Source: Endozoicomonas sp. (ex Botrylloides leachii)
GTDB taxonomy: Bacteria; Pseudomonadota; Gammaproteobacteria; Pseudomonadales; Endozoicomonadaceae
Length of the DNA stretch: 37,478 nt
Reading direction: 5' to 3'
Assembly (NCBI GenBank): GCA_028728195.1
Contig: JAQYUY010000118.1
Span: 1-37,478 of the forward strand
Position numbers and translations under genes: made by a program. The notes under the pieces are model-generated. The model was not told the origin of the DNA. It worked only from the letters and a program-made list of their open reading frames with translations, and did not search any database. Of the stretch, positions 26,588 to 35,969 are shown one piece after another (the first letter of the stretch is position 1; every line of letters starts with the position of its first letter).

Positions 26588-27179
26588 ATAGTCTTTTCCG
26601 CTTTTTTTCATTCTAGGCAACGGCTATACCACGCCATTAAAAACATAAGCACTAATAAAAAACACCCAAAAAGGTTATAGGCCCAATATAATGAATACGT
26701 TAGATAACCCACTCATAAACCCAAATCGGTTCAATAATACTATTTAACCTTTTTTAACCTACAAATAGGCGCATCAGTGTCGTATTCACCACAGCCTGTT
26801 TATTCGTGCTTATGCTTCGCTTAGTTGACACTCCATGACTCGACATCAATACACATACTCAAGTCATCAAATGTAGCAATTACTCCTTGATGAACTGAAA
26901 AGCAACCTTGTAAAACAATTATTTTAACGTTAATAGTTATACCAATCATTTTTGCTCACTACGCTATTGCGCTGACCACCCAAACACCAGCACTTCATTA
27001 AAATTCTTCACAATGGCTCTGCTATTACCGATCACTCCACCTTGTTATGGCGTCTGGCTGCCCATGCTCATTACAGTAGTTAGAAAACACAATTGGCATT
27101 GTTGTTCACCCAAATGCGTGCTTTTCAATACGACAACCAGTAGTATACGTAAAATTCAGATAACTTTTTATTAAAAAAA
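26588..27179. other. Divergent intergenic region between relA and the outer membrane protein gene
   Basis: About 590 bases without a convincing gene. It should carry the relA promoter (minus) and that of the outer membrane protein gene (plus). On the plus strand a weak pair, TTGTTC, 17 bases, then TCAATA (near 27100-27130), is the best promoter candidate, and no ribosome binding site precedes the ATG at 27180. I see no strong hairpin or repeat. Confidence 0.5.
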
Positions 27180-28349
27180 ATGTTTATTCGCTATCTTTTT
27201 AGTCTTGTCTTACTCCTGTTTTTCTTACCTGAAATCGCTTTTGCTGTATCACTGTATGACCCCATTGATGGAAAGCTTGATATGGGTGAATACCTAGCTG
27301 AAAACGCTTACGGTTTTCTGCCTATGCCAATGATCATAACAGAGCCTGCTGTTGGCTACGGCATTGGCTTCAATGCCCTGTTCTTACACGAATCTGAACA
27401 GAAAAAGGAAAAAAGAAAACGTCTCGCAATGAAGTCTATTAATGGAGGCGCCCAACTACTCACACCAAGCATTAGTTTGGTCGGCGGTTTAAAAACCGAC
27501 AACGGCACATGGATGGCTTATGGAGCACACCGCCAAGTCTGGGGAGATGATAAAATTCGCTACCTCATCGCAGGCGGTTACGGCAACGTTAATATGAATT
27601 TTTATACACCTTACAGCAAGAACAAAAACGACCGCATCGAACTGAATATGGAAGGACAAGGACTTATTCAAAACTTACAGTTTCGCATTAAAAACAGCCA
27701 CTTTTTTATTGGGTTAGGTCAAAAATTTTTCTCCTCCGATATTAAACTGGCCAACGGAGCAGCATCAACTAAATTGATTGGCACTCATAATATTGCCAAT
27801 CTTTCCCCAACTATTTCAGGTCTGGGCTTTGTTGGCAGTTACGATACTCGAAACAATGTTTTCAACCCAACCAATGGCGCTGAGTATAAAGCCGAATATA
27901 TATGGTATCGTGATACCATTGGCAGTGACTATAACTATACATCAACCGAAATAATTGGCAGCCACTATATCCCCATCTCTTCTAAGTGGTTACTTGCATT
28001 ACGCTGGCAGTATAATGCAGTATTTGCTAATACCTTATTGCCCCCACCTGCCTACCCTGATATTCATATGCGCGGTATTCCCAGAAACCGTTATCAAGGC
28101 AGTGCTTCTTCAGCGGTTCAAGCTCAGATTAATTACAACATAACACCCCGCTGGCTTATTGATACCTTCGGCGGTATTGGCTCAGCAGCCAAGAAAACAG
28201 GTGATTTATATAGCCATAATGATCATAGCGCCTATGGGATAGGCTTTCGTTATTTAATTGCCAGACGTTATGGCATTAATATGGGAGTTGATGTTGCAAA
28301 AAGTGATGATGATCAAGCCATTTATTTAAATCTCGGTACAGGGTGGTAA
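27180..28349 (+). CDS. Omp85/BamA-superfamily surface antigen (D15-like) outer membrane barrel
   Basis: The 389-residue protein starts with a clean Sec signal (MFIRYLFSLVLLLFFLPEIAFA, cleaved before VSL). The rest is an outer membrane beta-barrel with alternating aromatic strands. It carries the Omp85 L6-type motif MRGIPRNRYQG (about 299-309), a glycine-rich strand GLGFVGSYDTRNNVFNPTNG, and a C-terminal YLNLGTGW ending on an aromatic residue. There are no POTRA repeats, so it is a short, barrel-only member of the bacterial surface antigen family, not BamA or TamA. Its substrate is unknown. The ATG lacks a ribosome binding site. It is monocistronic, with a terminator at 28425. Confidence 0.78.
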   Translation: MFIRYLFSLVLLLFFLPEIAFAVSLYDPIDGKLDMGEYLAENAYGFLPMPMIITEPAVGYGIGFNALFLHESEQKKEKRKRLAMKSINGGAQLLTPSISLVGGLKTDNGTWMAYGAHRQVWGDDKIRYLIAGGYGNVNMNFYTPYSKNKNDRIELNMEGQGLIQNLQFRIKNSHFFIGLGQKFFSSDIKLANGAASTKLIGTHNIANLSPTISGLGFVGSYDTRNNVFNPTNGAEYKAEYIWYRDTIGSDYNYTSTEIIGSHYIPISSKWLLALRWQYNAVFANTLLPPPAYPDIHMRGIPRNRYQGSASSAVQAQINYNITPRWLIDTFGGIGSAAKKTGDLYSHNDHSAYGIGFRYLIARRYGINMGVDVAKSDDDQAIYLNLGTGW

Positions 28350-28424
28350 ACCGCTTTGATGTCAGTAATACCTATCACCTTTTCTAACTAGTCGAACCTG
28401 AATAATCAGACTCAGATGGAGAAG

Positions 28425-28454
28425 TCAGGCTAAATATCCCTTAGCCTGATTTTT
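28425..28454 (+). terminator. Rho-independent terminator of the surface antigen gene
   Basis: TCAGGCTAA (28425-28433) and TTAGCCTGA (28441-28449) form a perfect 9-bp stem with a 7-base loop, followed at once by five T. It lies 75 bases after the stop codon. This is the clearest intrinsic terminator in the window. Confidence 0.88.
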
Positions 28455-28578
28455 AGCATTTAGTAAATTTGACAATGGTCAAACACTTGCAGCTTAGCTG
28501 GATAGTAAAACTGCTTAATACTCTAGTGTTTAAGGGCTGCACTGGTTTTTCAGGCTCAACTATGTAGAGTCAACTTCA

Positions 28579-29682
28579 TCAATGGGATACAGCACGCCAC
28601 AGTGTATAACCGGCAAGCACAAGACCAGTCGTTGCCATCAATGTTTTAAGCATATCTTTTACTCCAAGATAATAGGGCTCAAAGACTGATAGCAGTTGAA
28701 ATACTTGTTGGTCGGACAAGTCTTCTAAAATGTACCCAGAAGAAAATAAGAGTGTATATCTGTCATCATTATTACTCTTAACCACTTTAATCATCTCAGG
28801 CAAATCGCGTGTTTTAGGCCTCAATGTATAAGTTGGTTCAAACGGTAAATCTGATAAGGATAAGGATGAGGCTGAGTATGAGAGCGATGACCTTAAGTTT
28901 GCCAAAAACGTTTTAACGTTGGCAAAACTTGTGGAATCTATATTATCTTTAAAAGGCTGACGTAGATCATTATGAGCGCCAATAATAGTAAGAAATAGTG
29001 CTACTACGAATGATAACCAGTCATCGATATTTTTATTTTTTGTTTCTCTTGCCTGATTATAATAATGGTTAGTAGCAAATAAAATTAAACCATTAAGAGT
29101 ACTGTACGGAAACAGTATTCTAGTATTTTGATGAGGATTCTCATTACTACTATATTTTACGATACTAGTAAGTATTTGCTCGACTAGTATTGAAACATGA
29201 TTTGCAAGGTTGTGTCCAATGGGGATCTGTTTTTCTTGGCAATACCGTTCTATGGTGTCCACATTACGTTGATGGAATTTCTTCAGTAATGTTATTTGCT
29301 CTCTAATATTCTTTATTGTTTTTGGTTTATCCTTAACATCTAGAAAAACGCTAAAGTAAGCAGAGGGCGGTAACTCATCTTTAACATCTAGTAAAACGCT
29401 AAGCCTATCAGAGCGCGGTAATTGATCTTGTTGTGGTGGTAAGTGTAATATTTTTTCAGTTTCTTTTATTTTATATAATGCTTGATTTAATAACTTTATT
29501 TTTTCTTCTAAGTCATAAATATAACTGCACTCTGTGCACGATAAACTAGCTGTTTCAAGATCATTATTACAATCAGGGCATTGAAAAACAGATGCATTTA
29601 TTGAAGCCGTTAATAACATGGAGCATATAAAGTAAATAAATACACTGAATTTAAATTTTTTTGCTAAAAATAAACCGCTCAC
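28579..29682 (-). CDS. Unrecognised exported protein with a zinc-ribbon-like Cys cluster
   Basis: I do not recognise this 367-residue protein. It starts with GTG preceded by GAGGAG at 7 bases. A hydrophobic N-terminus (FKFSVFIYFICSMLLTASINA) looks like a signal peptide or anchor. Directly after it comes Cys35-x2-Cys38-x10-Cys49-x2-Cys52 (CPDC and CTEC), a zinc-ribbon pattern more usual in the cytoplasm. A likely coiled coil (YDLEEKIKLLNQALYKIKE) follows. A 16-residue tandem repeat (about 86-117) contains RLSVLLDVKDE and YFSVFLDVKDK. The central part is helical (DDWLSFVVALFLTIIGAH). The C-terminus has a hydrophobic segment (MLKTLMATTGLVLAGYTLW) that may be a tail anchor. It stands alone, convergent with the surface antigen gene and divergent from cydD, which suggests accessory, possibly lineage-specific DNA. 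Confidence 0.75.
   Translation of the reverse strand: MSGLFLAKKFKFSVFIYFICSMLLTASINASVFQCPDCNNDLETASLSCTECSYIYDLEEKIKLLNQALYKIKETEKILHLPPQQDQLPRSDRLSVLLDVKDELPPSAYFSVFLDVKDKPKTIKNIREQITLLKKFHQRNVDTIERYCQEKQIPIGHNLANHVSILVEQILTSIVKYSSNENPHQNTRILFPYSTLNGLILFATNHYYNQARETKNKNIDDWLSFVVALFLTIIGAHNDLRQPFKDNIDSTSFANVKTFLANLRSSLSYSASSLSLSDLPFEPTYTLRPKTRDLPEMIKVVKSNNDDRYTLLFSSGYILEDLSDQQVFQLLSVFEPYYLGVKDMLKTLMATTGLVLAGYTLWRAVSH
29331..29426 (-). repeat. Two tandem 48-bp units inside the zinc-ribbon protein gene
   Basis: The units 29331-29378 and 29379-29426 are similar base for base; each contains TTAACATCTAG followed by AAAACGCTAA and GCGGTAA. They encode 16-residue repeats (LSVLLDVKDE and FSVFLDVKDK cores). 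The period is a multiple of three, so copy-number change would keep the frame. Confidence 0.75.
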
Positions 29683-30065
29683 TTAACCACTCCTCGAGTT
29701 TTATTTTTCACATTATAGATATATTCAAATCGGGATGTGATTAACTTATAGCAATTAAATATAGCGTTATTAATTTATCGCCATTGAAAATGGCGATTCA
29801 ATTGAATAATCAGGTAACTGGGCATCGCTTTATTACCTAACAGGGTCTTTGTGTCTATAGCTTAGGTTTGTTTAGATTATCCGCACCTTGTTCTGCCAAA
29901 TACAATAAAGTAGAACTTGATATCTAGTTAGCAGCAGAATGCGTACATACCTTTGCACTTAGGATAGATTGTTCTTGCTAAACTATGTTTTGTAACAGTC
30001 ATGTTCACACGAGATGCTCTCCGCTAGAATGGAACTTTTTTTAAGTCAATAGGCATTCCTTATTA
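29683..30065. other. Divergent intergenic region between the zinc-ribbon protein and cydD
   Basis: This stretch of 383 bases should carry the two divergent promoters. It has one strong hairpin (29777-29797) and, upstream of cydD, a weak promoter-like TTGTTC ... TAACAG pair with an 18-base spacer (about 29969-29998). No clear FNR/ANR box (TTGAT-N4-ATCAA) is visible despite the respiratory genes downstream. Confidence 0.5.
29777..29797. repeat. Perfect 9-bp hairpin with a 3-base loop
   Basis: ATCGCCATT (29777-29785) and AATGGCGAT (29789-29797) are exact inverted copies around GAA. No T-run follows on either strand, and the site lies between divergent genes. An operator or an RNA leader hairpin is therefore more likely than a terminator. 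Confidence 0.55.
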
Positions 30066-31853
30066 ATGAGCAGTACCCAAGAATTCCCGCCTGAAAAGCA
30101 GGCATATCGTTGGTTAATGAGCCGGGCAGTTTCAGCTAGAAAGTGGTTGATAGCATCCATTGTATTAGGGTTGTGTAGTGGTGTTTTATTACTAATCCAA
30201 GCCTATTTTTTGGCCGATATTGTCCATAAATTGGTCATAGGGTCTGCGGTGCGCCAGCAACTTACTGCATCATTTGTAGCATCGTTTGTTGTTGTGGTGG
30301 CAAGAGCAGCATGTTTTATGGGCAGGGAGCGATGTGGTTTTCGTGCAGGTGGACAGGTACGTACCGAAATCCGAACAGCACTGCTAGATAAATTACAACG
30401 ACTAGGCCCCCTAGCTACTGCCCAGCATACAGCCGGTGGTTTAACAATGATTGTTGTTGAACAAGTTGAAGAGTTGCACGAGTTTATTGCTCGCTATATA
30501 CCACAAATGGCATTGGCAGTGTTAATTCCAATCGTCATGTTGATCATCGTATTTCCTATGAACTGGATGGTGGGGCTCATCTTTTTTAGCACAGCGCCAT
30601 TAATTCCTTTTTTTATGGCTCTGGTGGGATTAAAGGCCGCAGAAGCCAATCGAAAAAATTTCAAGGCGTTGAAGCAGTTAGGGGGTTTTTTTCTGGATCG
30701 TTTGCACGGCATGGAAACCCTTAGGCTATTTCGTCAGGGACAGCGTGCTCAACAAGGGCTCTCAGAAGCTAGCAATGATTTTCGTGAGAAAACCATGGGG
30801 GTATTGAAGCTAGCCTTTTTATCATCAACGGTACTGGAGTTTTTTGCTTCGATTGCTATTGCTTTGACTGCCATGTATCTGGGCATGAGCTTTCTTGGCT
30901 ACATCCATTTTGGTGCTTATGGTCATGGAGTTTCTCTCTTTACTGCAATGTTTTTATTATTGCTTGCACCTGAGTTCTATCAACCGCTGCGAGAACTGGG
31001 TACTCATTATCACGCCAAAGCAAAAGCAGTGGCCGCGGCAGAATCTATCCTCGATATTATCAATCAACCTGAACCTGAAGAACATAAAGGTGACCTTTGC
31101 TTTAAAGCCCGAGGAGCTATTGCTATTGATGCCAAGGGGTTGACTGTCAAGGCACCCCAAACTGAGCAGCCCTTATTAAAGCGTTTAGATTTTTCTGTTC
31201 AACCAGGCAGTCGAGTCGCTATTGTAGGGCCTAGTGGGGCGGGTAAGACAACACTGGTTAATACCCTTATGGGATTTTATCCCTTTAAAGGTCGCTTATC
31301 TGTCAATGGTCAATGTTTTGCTGAATTATCACTGACCAGTTGGCGCAAACAACTTGCTTGGCTGGGACAATCACCACTGATTATTGAGGGGACGGTTTTT
31401 GAAAATATCGCCTTTGGTCGTCACATAAATCGCTATCAAGCCATGGATGCACTGGCGCGGGCTAACGGATTAGATATTCTTGATAGCTTGCCTGATGCAT
31501 TAGATAGCCGTTTGCAAGAACAGGGTAATAATTTATCCGTTGGCCAGGCCCAGCGGGTTGCTTTGGCCCGTGCTATTGCGCTGGAAGTACGCCTATTGAT
31601 ACTTGATGAACCAACAGCCAGCCTTGACCCTGACAGCGAACAGAAGGTATTAGCTGCATTAGCAAAATTACCGAAAACAACAACAATCATCACGGTAACT
31701 CATCGCATTCATCAAATTATGGCAATGGATGAAGTGCTTATGGTTGCAAAGGGGCAATTAGTTGCGGCAGGTAAGCCGCATCAATTGATGCAAGACAATC
31801 CAGTATTTAAGCAATTTATTCAAGGGCAGGAAAGGAGTCTTGATAATGCGTGA
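30066..31853 (+). CDS. cydD: ABC transporter CydD (glutathione/cysteine exporter subunit, cytochrome bd assembly)
   Basis: CydD pairs with CydC as a heterodimeric inner-membrane ABC transporter, reported to export cysteine and glutathione and required for cytochrome bd assembly. The 595-residue protein has an N-terminal six-helix exporter domain (about 30-330). Its ATPase carries Walker A GPSGAGKTT (388-396), signature LSVGQAQR (490-497), Walker B LLILDEPTAS and the H-loop TVTHR. The order cydD-cydC and an 8-base overlap with cydC match the usual operon. No cydAB genes lie in the window. No strong ribosome binding site precedes the ATG. Confidence 0.93.
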   Translation: MSSTQEFPPEKQAYRWLMSRAVSARKWLIASIVLGLCSGVLLLIQAYFLADIVHKLVIGSAVRQQLTASFVASFVVVVARAACFMGRERCGFRAGGQVRTEIRTALLDKLQRLGPLATAQHTAGGLTMIVVEQVEELHEFIARYIPQMALAVLIPIVMLIIVFPMNWMVGLIFFSTAPLIPFFMALVGLKAAEANRKNFKALKQLGGFFLDRLHGMETLRLFRQGQRAQQGLSEASNDFREKTMGVLKLAFLSSTVLEFFASIAIALTAMYLGMSFLGYIHFGAYGHGVSLFTAMFLLLLAPEFYQPLRELGTHYHAKAKAVAAAESILDIINQPEPEEHKGDLCFKARGAIAIDAKGLTVKAPQTEQPLLKRLDFSVQPGSRVAIVGPSGAGKTTLVNTLMGFYPFKGRLSVNGQCFAELSLTSWRKQLAWLGQSPLIIEGTVFENIAFGRHINRYQAMDALARANGLDILDSLPDALDSRLQEQGNNLSVGQAQRVALARAIALEVRLLILDEPTASLDPDSEQKVLAALAKLPKTTTIITVTHRIHQIMAMDEVLMVAKGQLVAAGKPHQLMQDNPVFKQFIQGQERSLDNA

Positions 31854-33546
31854 TTTATGGCTATTTTTTAAGCTCTATAGTCGCCATAAAGGCATGTTGA
31901 CCTTGGGTGTGCTGTTGGCACTGATTACACTGATTGCCAGTTTAGGGTTATTAACACTATCCGGTTGGTTTATAACAGCAACGTCCCTAGCAGGATTAGC
32001 TACAGCAACAGCCAAGCTGTTTAATTTTTTTACTCCTGCCTCGGGTGTTCGTGGATTCTCTATTTTAAGAACAGCCAGTCGTTATGGCGAACGACTTATT
32101 AGTCATGATGCAACCTTTCGTTTATTGGCTTGGTTGAGAGAATGGTTTTTCAGCAAATTATTACCCTTATCATTAGATAAAGCAGGCTGTTACCGCAAAG
32201 GTGACCTGCTTAACCGAGTAGTGACGGATGTTGATACGCTAGATCAACTCTATTTACGTTTGCTAAGTCCGTTACTATCGGCACTGTTTTTAAGCCTTAT
32301 TTTAGCCATTTTTTTATCTTTCTTTAGTGTGCCATTAGCACTCTTTTCTTTGGTGGTTATGTGGGTGTGGATTTCCTGTATGCCTTTGTTATTTTTTAAT
32401 CTAGGTGACAAAGTTGGCCGTTCGCTGGGTGAAAAGCAAAGGGACTTTCGACAACAAGCATTGGATCATTTACAAGGCATGGCTGAAGGGCTGGTTTTTG
32501 GGTACTACACAAAAAGTAGGCGAGTATTGCAGAACACAGAGGCAAAGTTACAAGCTGACCAACACAGCATGGCAAATATTGAAGGACTGGGTTCGTTCTT
32601 GTTTGTTGCCGGTTCAGGTATTGCAGCGCTTGGTATGCTTTGGCTTGCCAGTGGTGAATTGCAGCTAAAGCATATTTCAGGGCCGGTTATGGCGATGATG
32701 GTTTTTGCCATGCTGGCTGGTTTTGAAGCCTTAATGCCGCTACCGGCAGCTTTTCAGTTTCTAAGTCATACCCGCCAAGCTGCCAGACGACTTAGAGAAG
32801 TTGTTGATGAAAATCCCATTGAGTTTGTGTCAATAGATGATGATTTCACCGTAAAAGGCGGTATTTGTTTTTCTGATGTGAGCTTTGCTTATGAGACAAA
32901 AAACAAAGGGGGTTGCAGTACTGTAAATAATCTTTATCTAGATATTGCTGCCGGTCAACATATAGCGCTCTTGGGTAAAACAGGGTGTGGTAAATCAACG
33001 CTTATTCGGTTAATTAATCGTGGTTTATCACCGAGTCAGGGAAATATTTTTCTGGATGGCCGCCTTATCCAGTCAGTGACTGAAAAAACATTATACCAAT
33101 CAATTACTTTTGTACCCCAGCATACTCATATTTTCAGTGCTACTCTTAGAGATAATTTACTACTAGCCGCTCCGGATGCTGATAATCAGCAGTTGATCAA
33201 TGCCATAACTAGGGCCGGTTTAAACAACATAGCCGCTGGATCCTATCAATCTATTTCAGATGTGTTAGATCTTTGGATTGGTCAAGGTGGTGTCAGTTTG
33301 TCAGGCGGTGAGCAGCGCCGCGTAGCAATGGCGAGAGCATTACTTAAGCCTGCACCCATACTGATTATGGATGAGCCAACCGAAGGGCTTGACCGAGACA
33401 GTGAGAAAGCATTACTCAGTGAGGTGCTAAAGGCATTTAAAGATAGTACTGTGGTTATGATCACCCATAAAAAAGTCGTTCTGGAAAAAATGGATGCGGT
33501 TTACTTAATGACTGATGGTTGTATAAAAAAGCTATCAACAAGCTAG
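31846..33546 (+). CDS. cydC: ABC transporter CydC (partner of CydD)
   Basis: This is the second half of the CydDC exporter. The ATG at 31846 has AGGAG 8 bases upstream and matches the CydC N-terminus (MRDLWLFFKLYSRHKGMLTL); the frame opens two codons earlier at a TTG that I reject. The 566 residues include the conserved LTLSGWFITATSLAG and FSILRTASRYGERLISHDATFR segments, then Walker A GKTGCGKS (377-384), signature LSGGEQRR, Walker B ILIMDEPTEGLD and H-loop MITHKK. The start lies inside the end of cydD (8-base overlap). The stop lies 43 bases from the convergent ispB stop. Confidence 0.94.
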   Translation: MRDLWLFFKLYSRHKGMLTLGVLLALITLIASLGLLTLSGWFITATSLAGLATATAKLFNFFTPASGVRGFSILRTASRYGERLISHDATFRLLAWLREWFFSKLLPLSLDKAGCYRKGDLLNRVVTDVDTLDQLYLRLLSPLLSALFLSLILAIFLSFFSVPLALFSLVVMWVWISCMPLLFFNLGDKVGRSLGEKQRDFRQQALDHLQGMAEGLVFGYYTKSRRVLQNTEAKLQADQHSMANIEGLGSFLFVAGSGIAALGMLWLASGELQLKHISGPVMAMMVFAMLAGFEALMPLPAAFQFLSHTRQAARRLREVVDENPIEFVSIDDDFTVKGGICFSDVSFAYETKNKGGCSTVNNLYLDIAAGQHIALLGKTGCGKSTLIRLINRGLSPSQGNIFLDGRLIQSVTEKTLYQSITFVPQHTHIFSATLRDNLLLAAPDADNQQLINAITRAGLNNIAAGSYQSISDVLDLWIGQGGVSLSGGEQRRVAMARALLKPAPILIMDEPTEGLDRDSEKALLSEVLKAFKDSTVVMITHKKVVLEKMDAVYLMTDGCIKKLSTS

Positions 33547-33589
33547 GTCTTTATCGTTGTTCATGGACGCCTAGCGCATAATGAAAAGG

Positions 33590-34567
33590 TTAAATGACTC
33601 TTTCTACAGCAAAGCTAGCCAAGTCTATCATTGCATCCCTGTATTTGCTCTCAGGCAATACACTTAAGCAATTAATAGCTTGTTCAACAAAGCCTCTGGC
33701 CTTATCCATGGTGTAATTAAGCGCACCGCAATCGCGCACAGATGCAATGACGCTGTCAATGCTATTGCGGTCACCTTGTTGAATCGCCTGTTTGATAATC
33801 GCTTGTTGTTCAGGCAAACCATGGGCCATGGTGTAAATCAACGGCAAGGTTGGCTTGCCTTCAGCTAGGTCATCACCTAAATTTTTCCCCATCGTATCGC
33901 TATTTCCGTTATAGTCCAATACATCATCAACTAACTGAAAAGCCGTGCCTAGAAAGTTTCCATAATGCTTCAGCGCTTGTTCTGTCACTGAATCAACGCC
34001 ACTTACAATAGCAGCGGTGTGTGTTGATGCTTCAAATAGCATGGCTGTTTTACAGCGAATAACATCCATATAGTTAGCTTCGGTGACATTTGCATCATGA
34101 ATATTCATTAACTGCATTACCTCACCTTCTGCTATCACATTTGTGGCATCGGCAAGAATATTAAGCAGCGGTATCTTTCCCATACTTACCATCATCTGAA
34201 AGGCACGAGAGTATAAAAAATCACCGACTAATACGCTGGGAGCATTACCCCAAATGGCATTGGCTGTGCCCCTTCCCCTACGTAAATTAGACTGATCGAC
34301 CACGTCATCATGCAGCAAAGTAGCGGTATGAAGGAATTCTATAATTGCTGCCATAGAGATATGTTGATACGCTTGGTAACCACAGGCTCGGGCTGTCAGC
34401 AGTACCAAAAGTGGACGCAGACGCTTACCTCCAGAACTAATGATATATTGGCCGATCTTATTGACCAGAGCAACATTGGAGTGCAGTTGTTCGAGGATAC
34501 ACTGATTAACCAGCTGGAAATCTTCGTGTACAACAGTTTGAAAAACAGGTGGTTTTCTGTCTGGCAT
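33590..34567 (-). CDS. ispB: Octaprenyl diphosphate synthase (all-trans polyprenyl synthase)
   Basis: IspB makes the long isoprenoid side chain of ubiquinone from FPP and IPP. The 325-residue protein has both aspartate-rich motifs, DDVVD (87-91) followed by QSNLRRGRG, and DDVLD (214-218) in FQLVDDVLDYNG, plus GGKRLRP at 46-52. The chain-length residues before the first motif (EFLHTATLLH) fit a long-chain synthase. It is convergent with cydC. The divergent rplU-rpmA pair that commonly faces ispB in gammaproteobacteria is absent; a CspD-like gene on the same strand lies upstream instead. Confidence 0.95.
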   Translation of the reverse strand: MPDRKPPVFQTVVHEDFQLVNQCILEQLHSNVALVNKIGQYIISSGGKRLRPLLVLLTARACGYQAYQHISMAAIIEFLHTATLLHDDVVDQSNLRRGRGTANAIWGNAPSVLVGDFLYSRAFQMMVSMGKIPLLNILADATNVIAEGEVMQLMNIHDANVTEANYMDVIRCKTAMLFEASTHTAAIVSGVDSVTEQALKHYGNFLGTAFQLVDDVLDYNGNSDTMGKNLGDDLAEGKPTLPLIYTMAHGLPEQQAIIKQAIQQGDRNSIDSVIASVRDCGALNYTMDKARGFVEQAINCLSVLPESKYRDAMIDLASFAVERVI

Positions 34568-34969
34568 AGGACTGTGTTGGTGAGCTTAAATTGGGTCATC
34601 GTATGGAGGGGGAGCATGTCTGTCAATAGCTGTATAGAGAAGACGTTCATTTAAATGCGGTTAACTTACTTGATCTGAATTTAACATAAGAAACTGATTT
34701 GCTATAACATGGCCAATAAGCCGGTGAAGGTTGGCGTAGGATCATGCAGGTAAAGGTATTTTTTAGCGTTGCCTGATAGCAATATATGTCAAACTAAAAA
34801 GCAGAGAAAATATGGACTGCTGCACAGAGACTTGAGGAATCAAGTTCATCTGTTGCGGCGTCACTAGGGTTACTGGAGTAGGAAGGAGCCGTTAGTCTAA
34901 AAGAACAAAGCCTTTTTGATTATTAGCCCATTAATTTCCCTGACAAACTACACGACTACAATAAAATAA
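34568..34969. other. Intergenic region between the csp gene and ispB
   Basis: About 400 bases with no convincing gene. It should hold the 3' end of the csp transcript and the ispB promoter, both on the minus strand. I see only a small CTTGA-GGAA-TCAAG stem (near 34832) and no clear terminator or repeat. Confidence 0.55.
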
Positions 34970-35242
34970 CTAGACAGGGACTTTCTTTTGATCTTCTGCA
35001 CCTGACTGAGGTATATTTTCACCGTTACTGCCATTATCTGGCAACACTTTAGTGGCAATCAATCCTTTAGGGCCTTGGCCAATCTCAAAACTAACCAACT
35101 GACCAGCCTTCAGCGTTTTAAACCCTTCCATTTCAATTACTGAGTAATGTATCAGAACATCTTGATTATCAGTGGCTTCTTGAGCTTGTATGAATCCATA
35201 CCCCTTGGGGTTATTAAACCACTTCACTGTACCTACCAGCAT
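34970..35242 (-). CDS. CspD-like cold-shock domain protein
   Basis: A single cold-shock domain (OB-fold nucleic-acid-binding) protein. It reads MLVGTVKWFNNPKGYGFIQA with RNP1 KGYGFI and RNP2-like DVLIHYSVI, then EMEGFKTLKAGQLVSFEIGQGPKG, which is closest to the CspD type. A hydrophilic tail of about 25 residues (SNGENIPQSGAEDQKK) extends past the domain, as in CspD. In CspD the protein binds single-stranded DNA and blocks replication in stationary phase; that role is only inferred here. Upstream in-frame ATGs exist at 35251 and 35272. I prefer 35242 because family members start at that Met, with AAGGA about 10 bases upstream. Confidence 0.85.
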   Translation of the reverse strand: MLVGTVKWFNNPKGYGFIQAQEATDNQDVLIHYSVIEMEGFKTLKAGQLVSFEIGQGPKGLIATKVLPDNGSNGENIPQSGAEDQKKVPV

Positions 35243-35969
35243 AGCTTCCATTTCCTTCTTGGTCGCTCCCATACAGCGCTATTCCTATTCTTATTACATT
35301 GGATTAACTGCAGGGAAACTGCACCCCTGTTATTGTAATTGTATTAGACTACGTTGTGTCGTCCATGTCACCCTGCCTTCTACTGTTGCATGATGACCAA
35401 CAAGCCACCACGGTTCCCTCAGAAGGTTTTTTCATTATAAAACTATATTTGGTCATCTTAACAGTCCGAAAATCACCATTCATAAAAAAATATTATCTTG
35501 ACTTTAGTTATGCATCTAATACATGAGGTATATAGAATCGCGGATCAGGTGACTTTTACGGCAAGGTTTAGCTATTAGCTATTTATCTCAAATAAGTTGA
35601 GCTTCATCCGAAAACTTGTTTTTTTGGGAAATCAGCTGAAGTTTAATAAGACACTGAGAAAGGATCAATATTCGGTTTACCATACTATAGATATTGGGTA
35701 TATTGGCCTAACAATAGCAAAACGTTTTTTTGCGCGTATTAGAAAAAAGCTGTCTATGTCGTGGCGTCGCTAATCTGTAGTCCTTTGACAAATAACACAA
35801 CAAATGAGCTATGGAATTGACTGACGTGTTGGGTTTAGTATGCGGTATATGAAATCCTTCACTTACGCTTTTTGCATTGTGATCACACAACCATTGCTTA
35901 GGCTCGAATCATATTATTGGGTATATTCATCCTGCTGGCTGCAGTAGTACATTTTATAAGGCATTGTTT
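35243..35969. other. Gene-poor region of about 730 bases
   Basis: No frame here has a recognisable product or a good ribosome binding site. It must include the csp promoter (minus strand). A short plus-strand segment with IGYIGLTIAKRF (about 35690-35730) recalls a nucleotide-sugar dehydrogenase glycine motif, but it has no supporting context. The rest is featureless A+T-rich DNA. Confidence 0.5.

Noticed and set aside
33542..33575. GCTAGG/CCTAGC stem between the convergent cydC and ispB genes as a shared terminator.
   Set aside because: The stem is only six base pairs with a loop of more than 20 bases, and no T-run follows on either strand.
35690..35800. Possible remnant of a UDP-sugar dehydrogenase (IGYIGLTIAKRF in the plus strand).
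   Set aside because: Only a dozen residues fit, the preceding residues do not resemble the family N-terminus, and the frame closes within 30 codons.
35708..35890. Minus-strand frame of 60 codons in the gene-poor region.
   Set aside because: It has no ribosome binding site, no recognisable motif and an unlikely composition.
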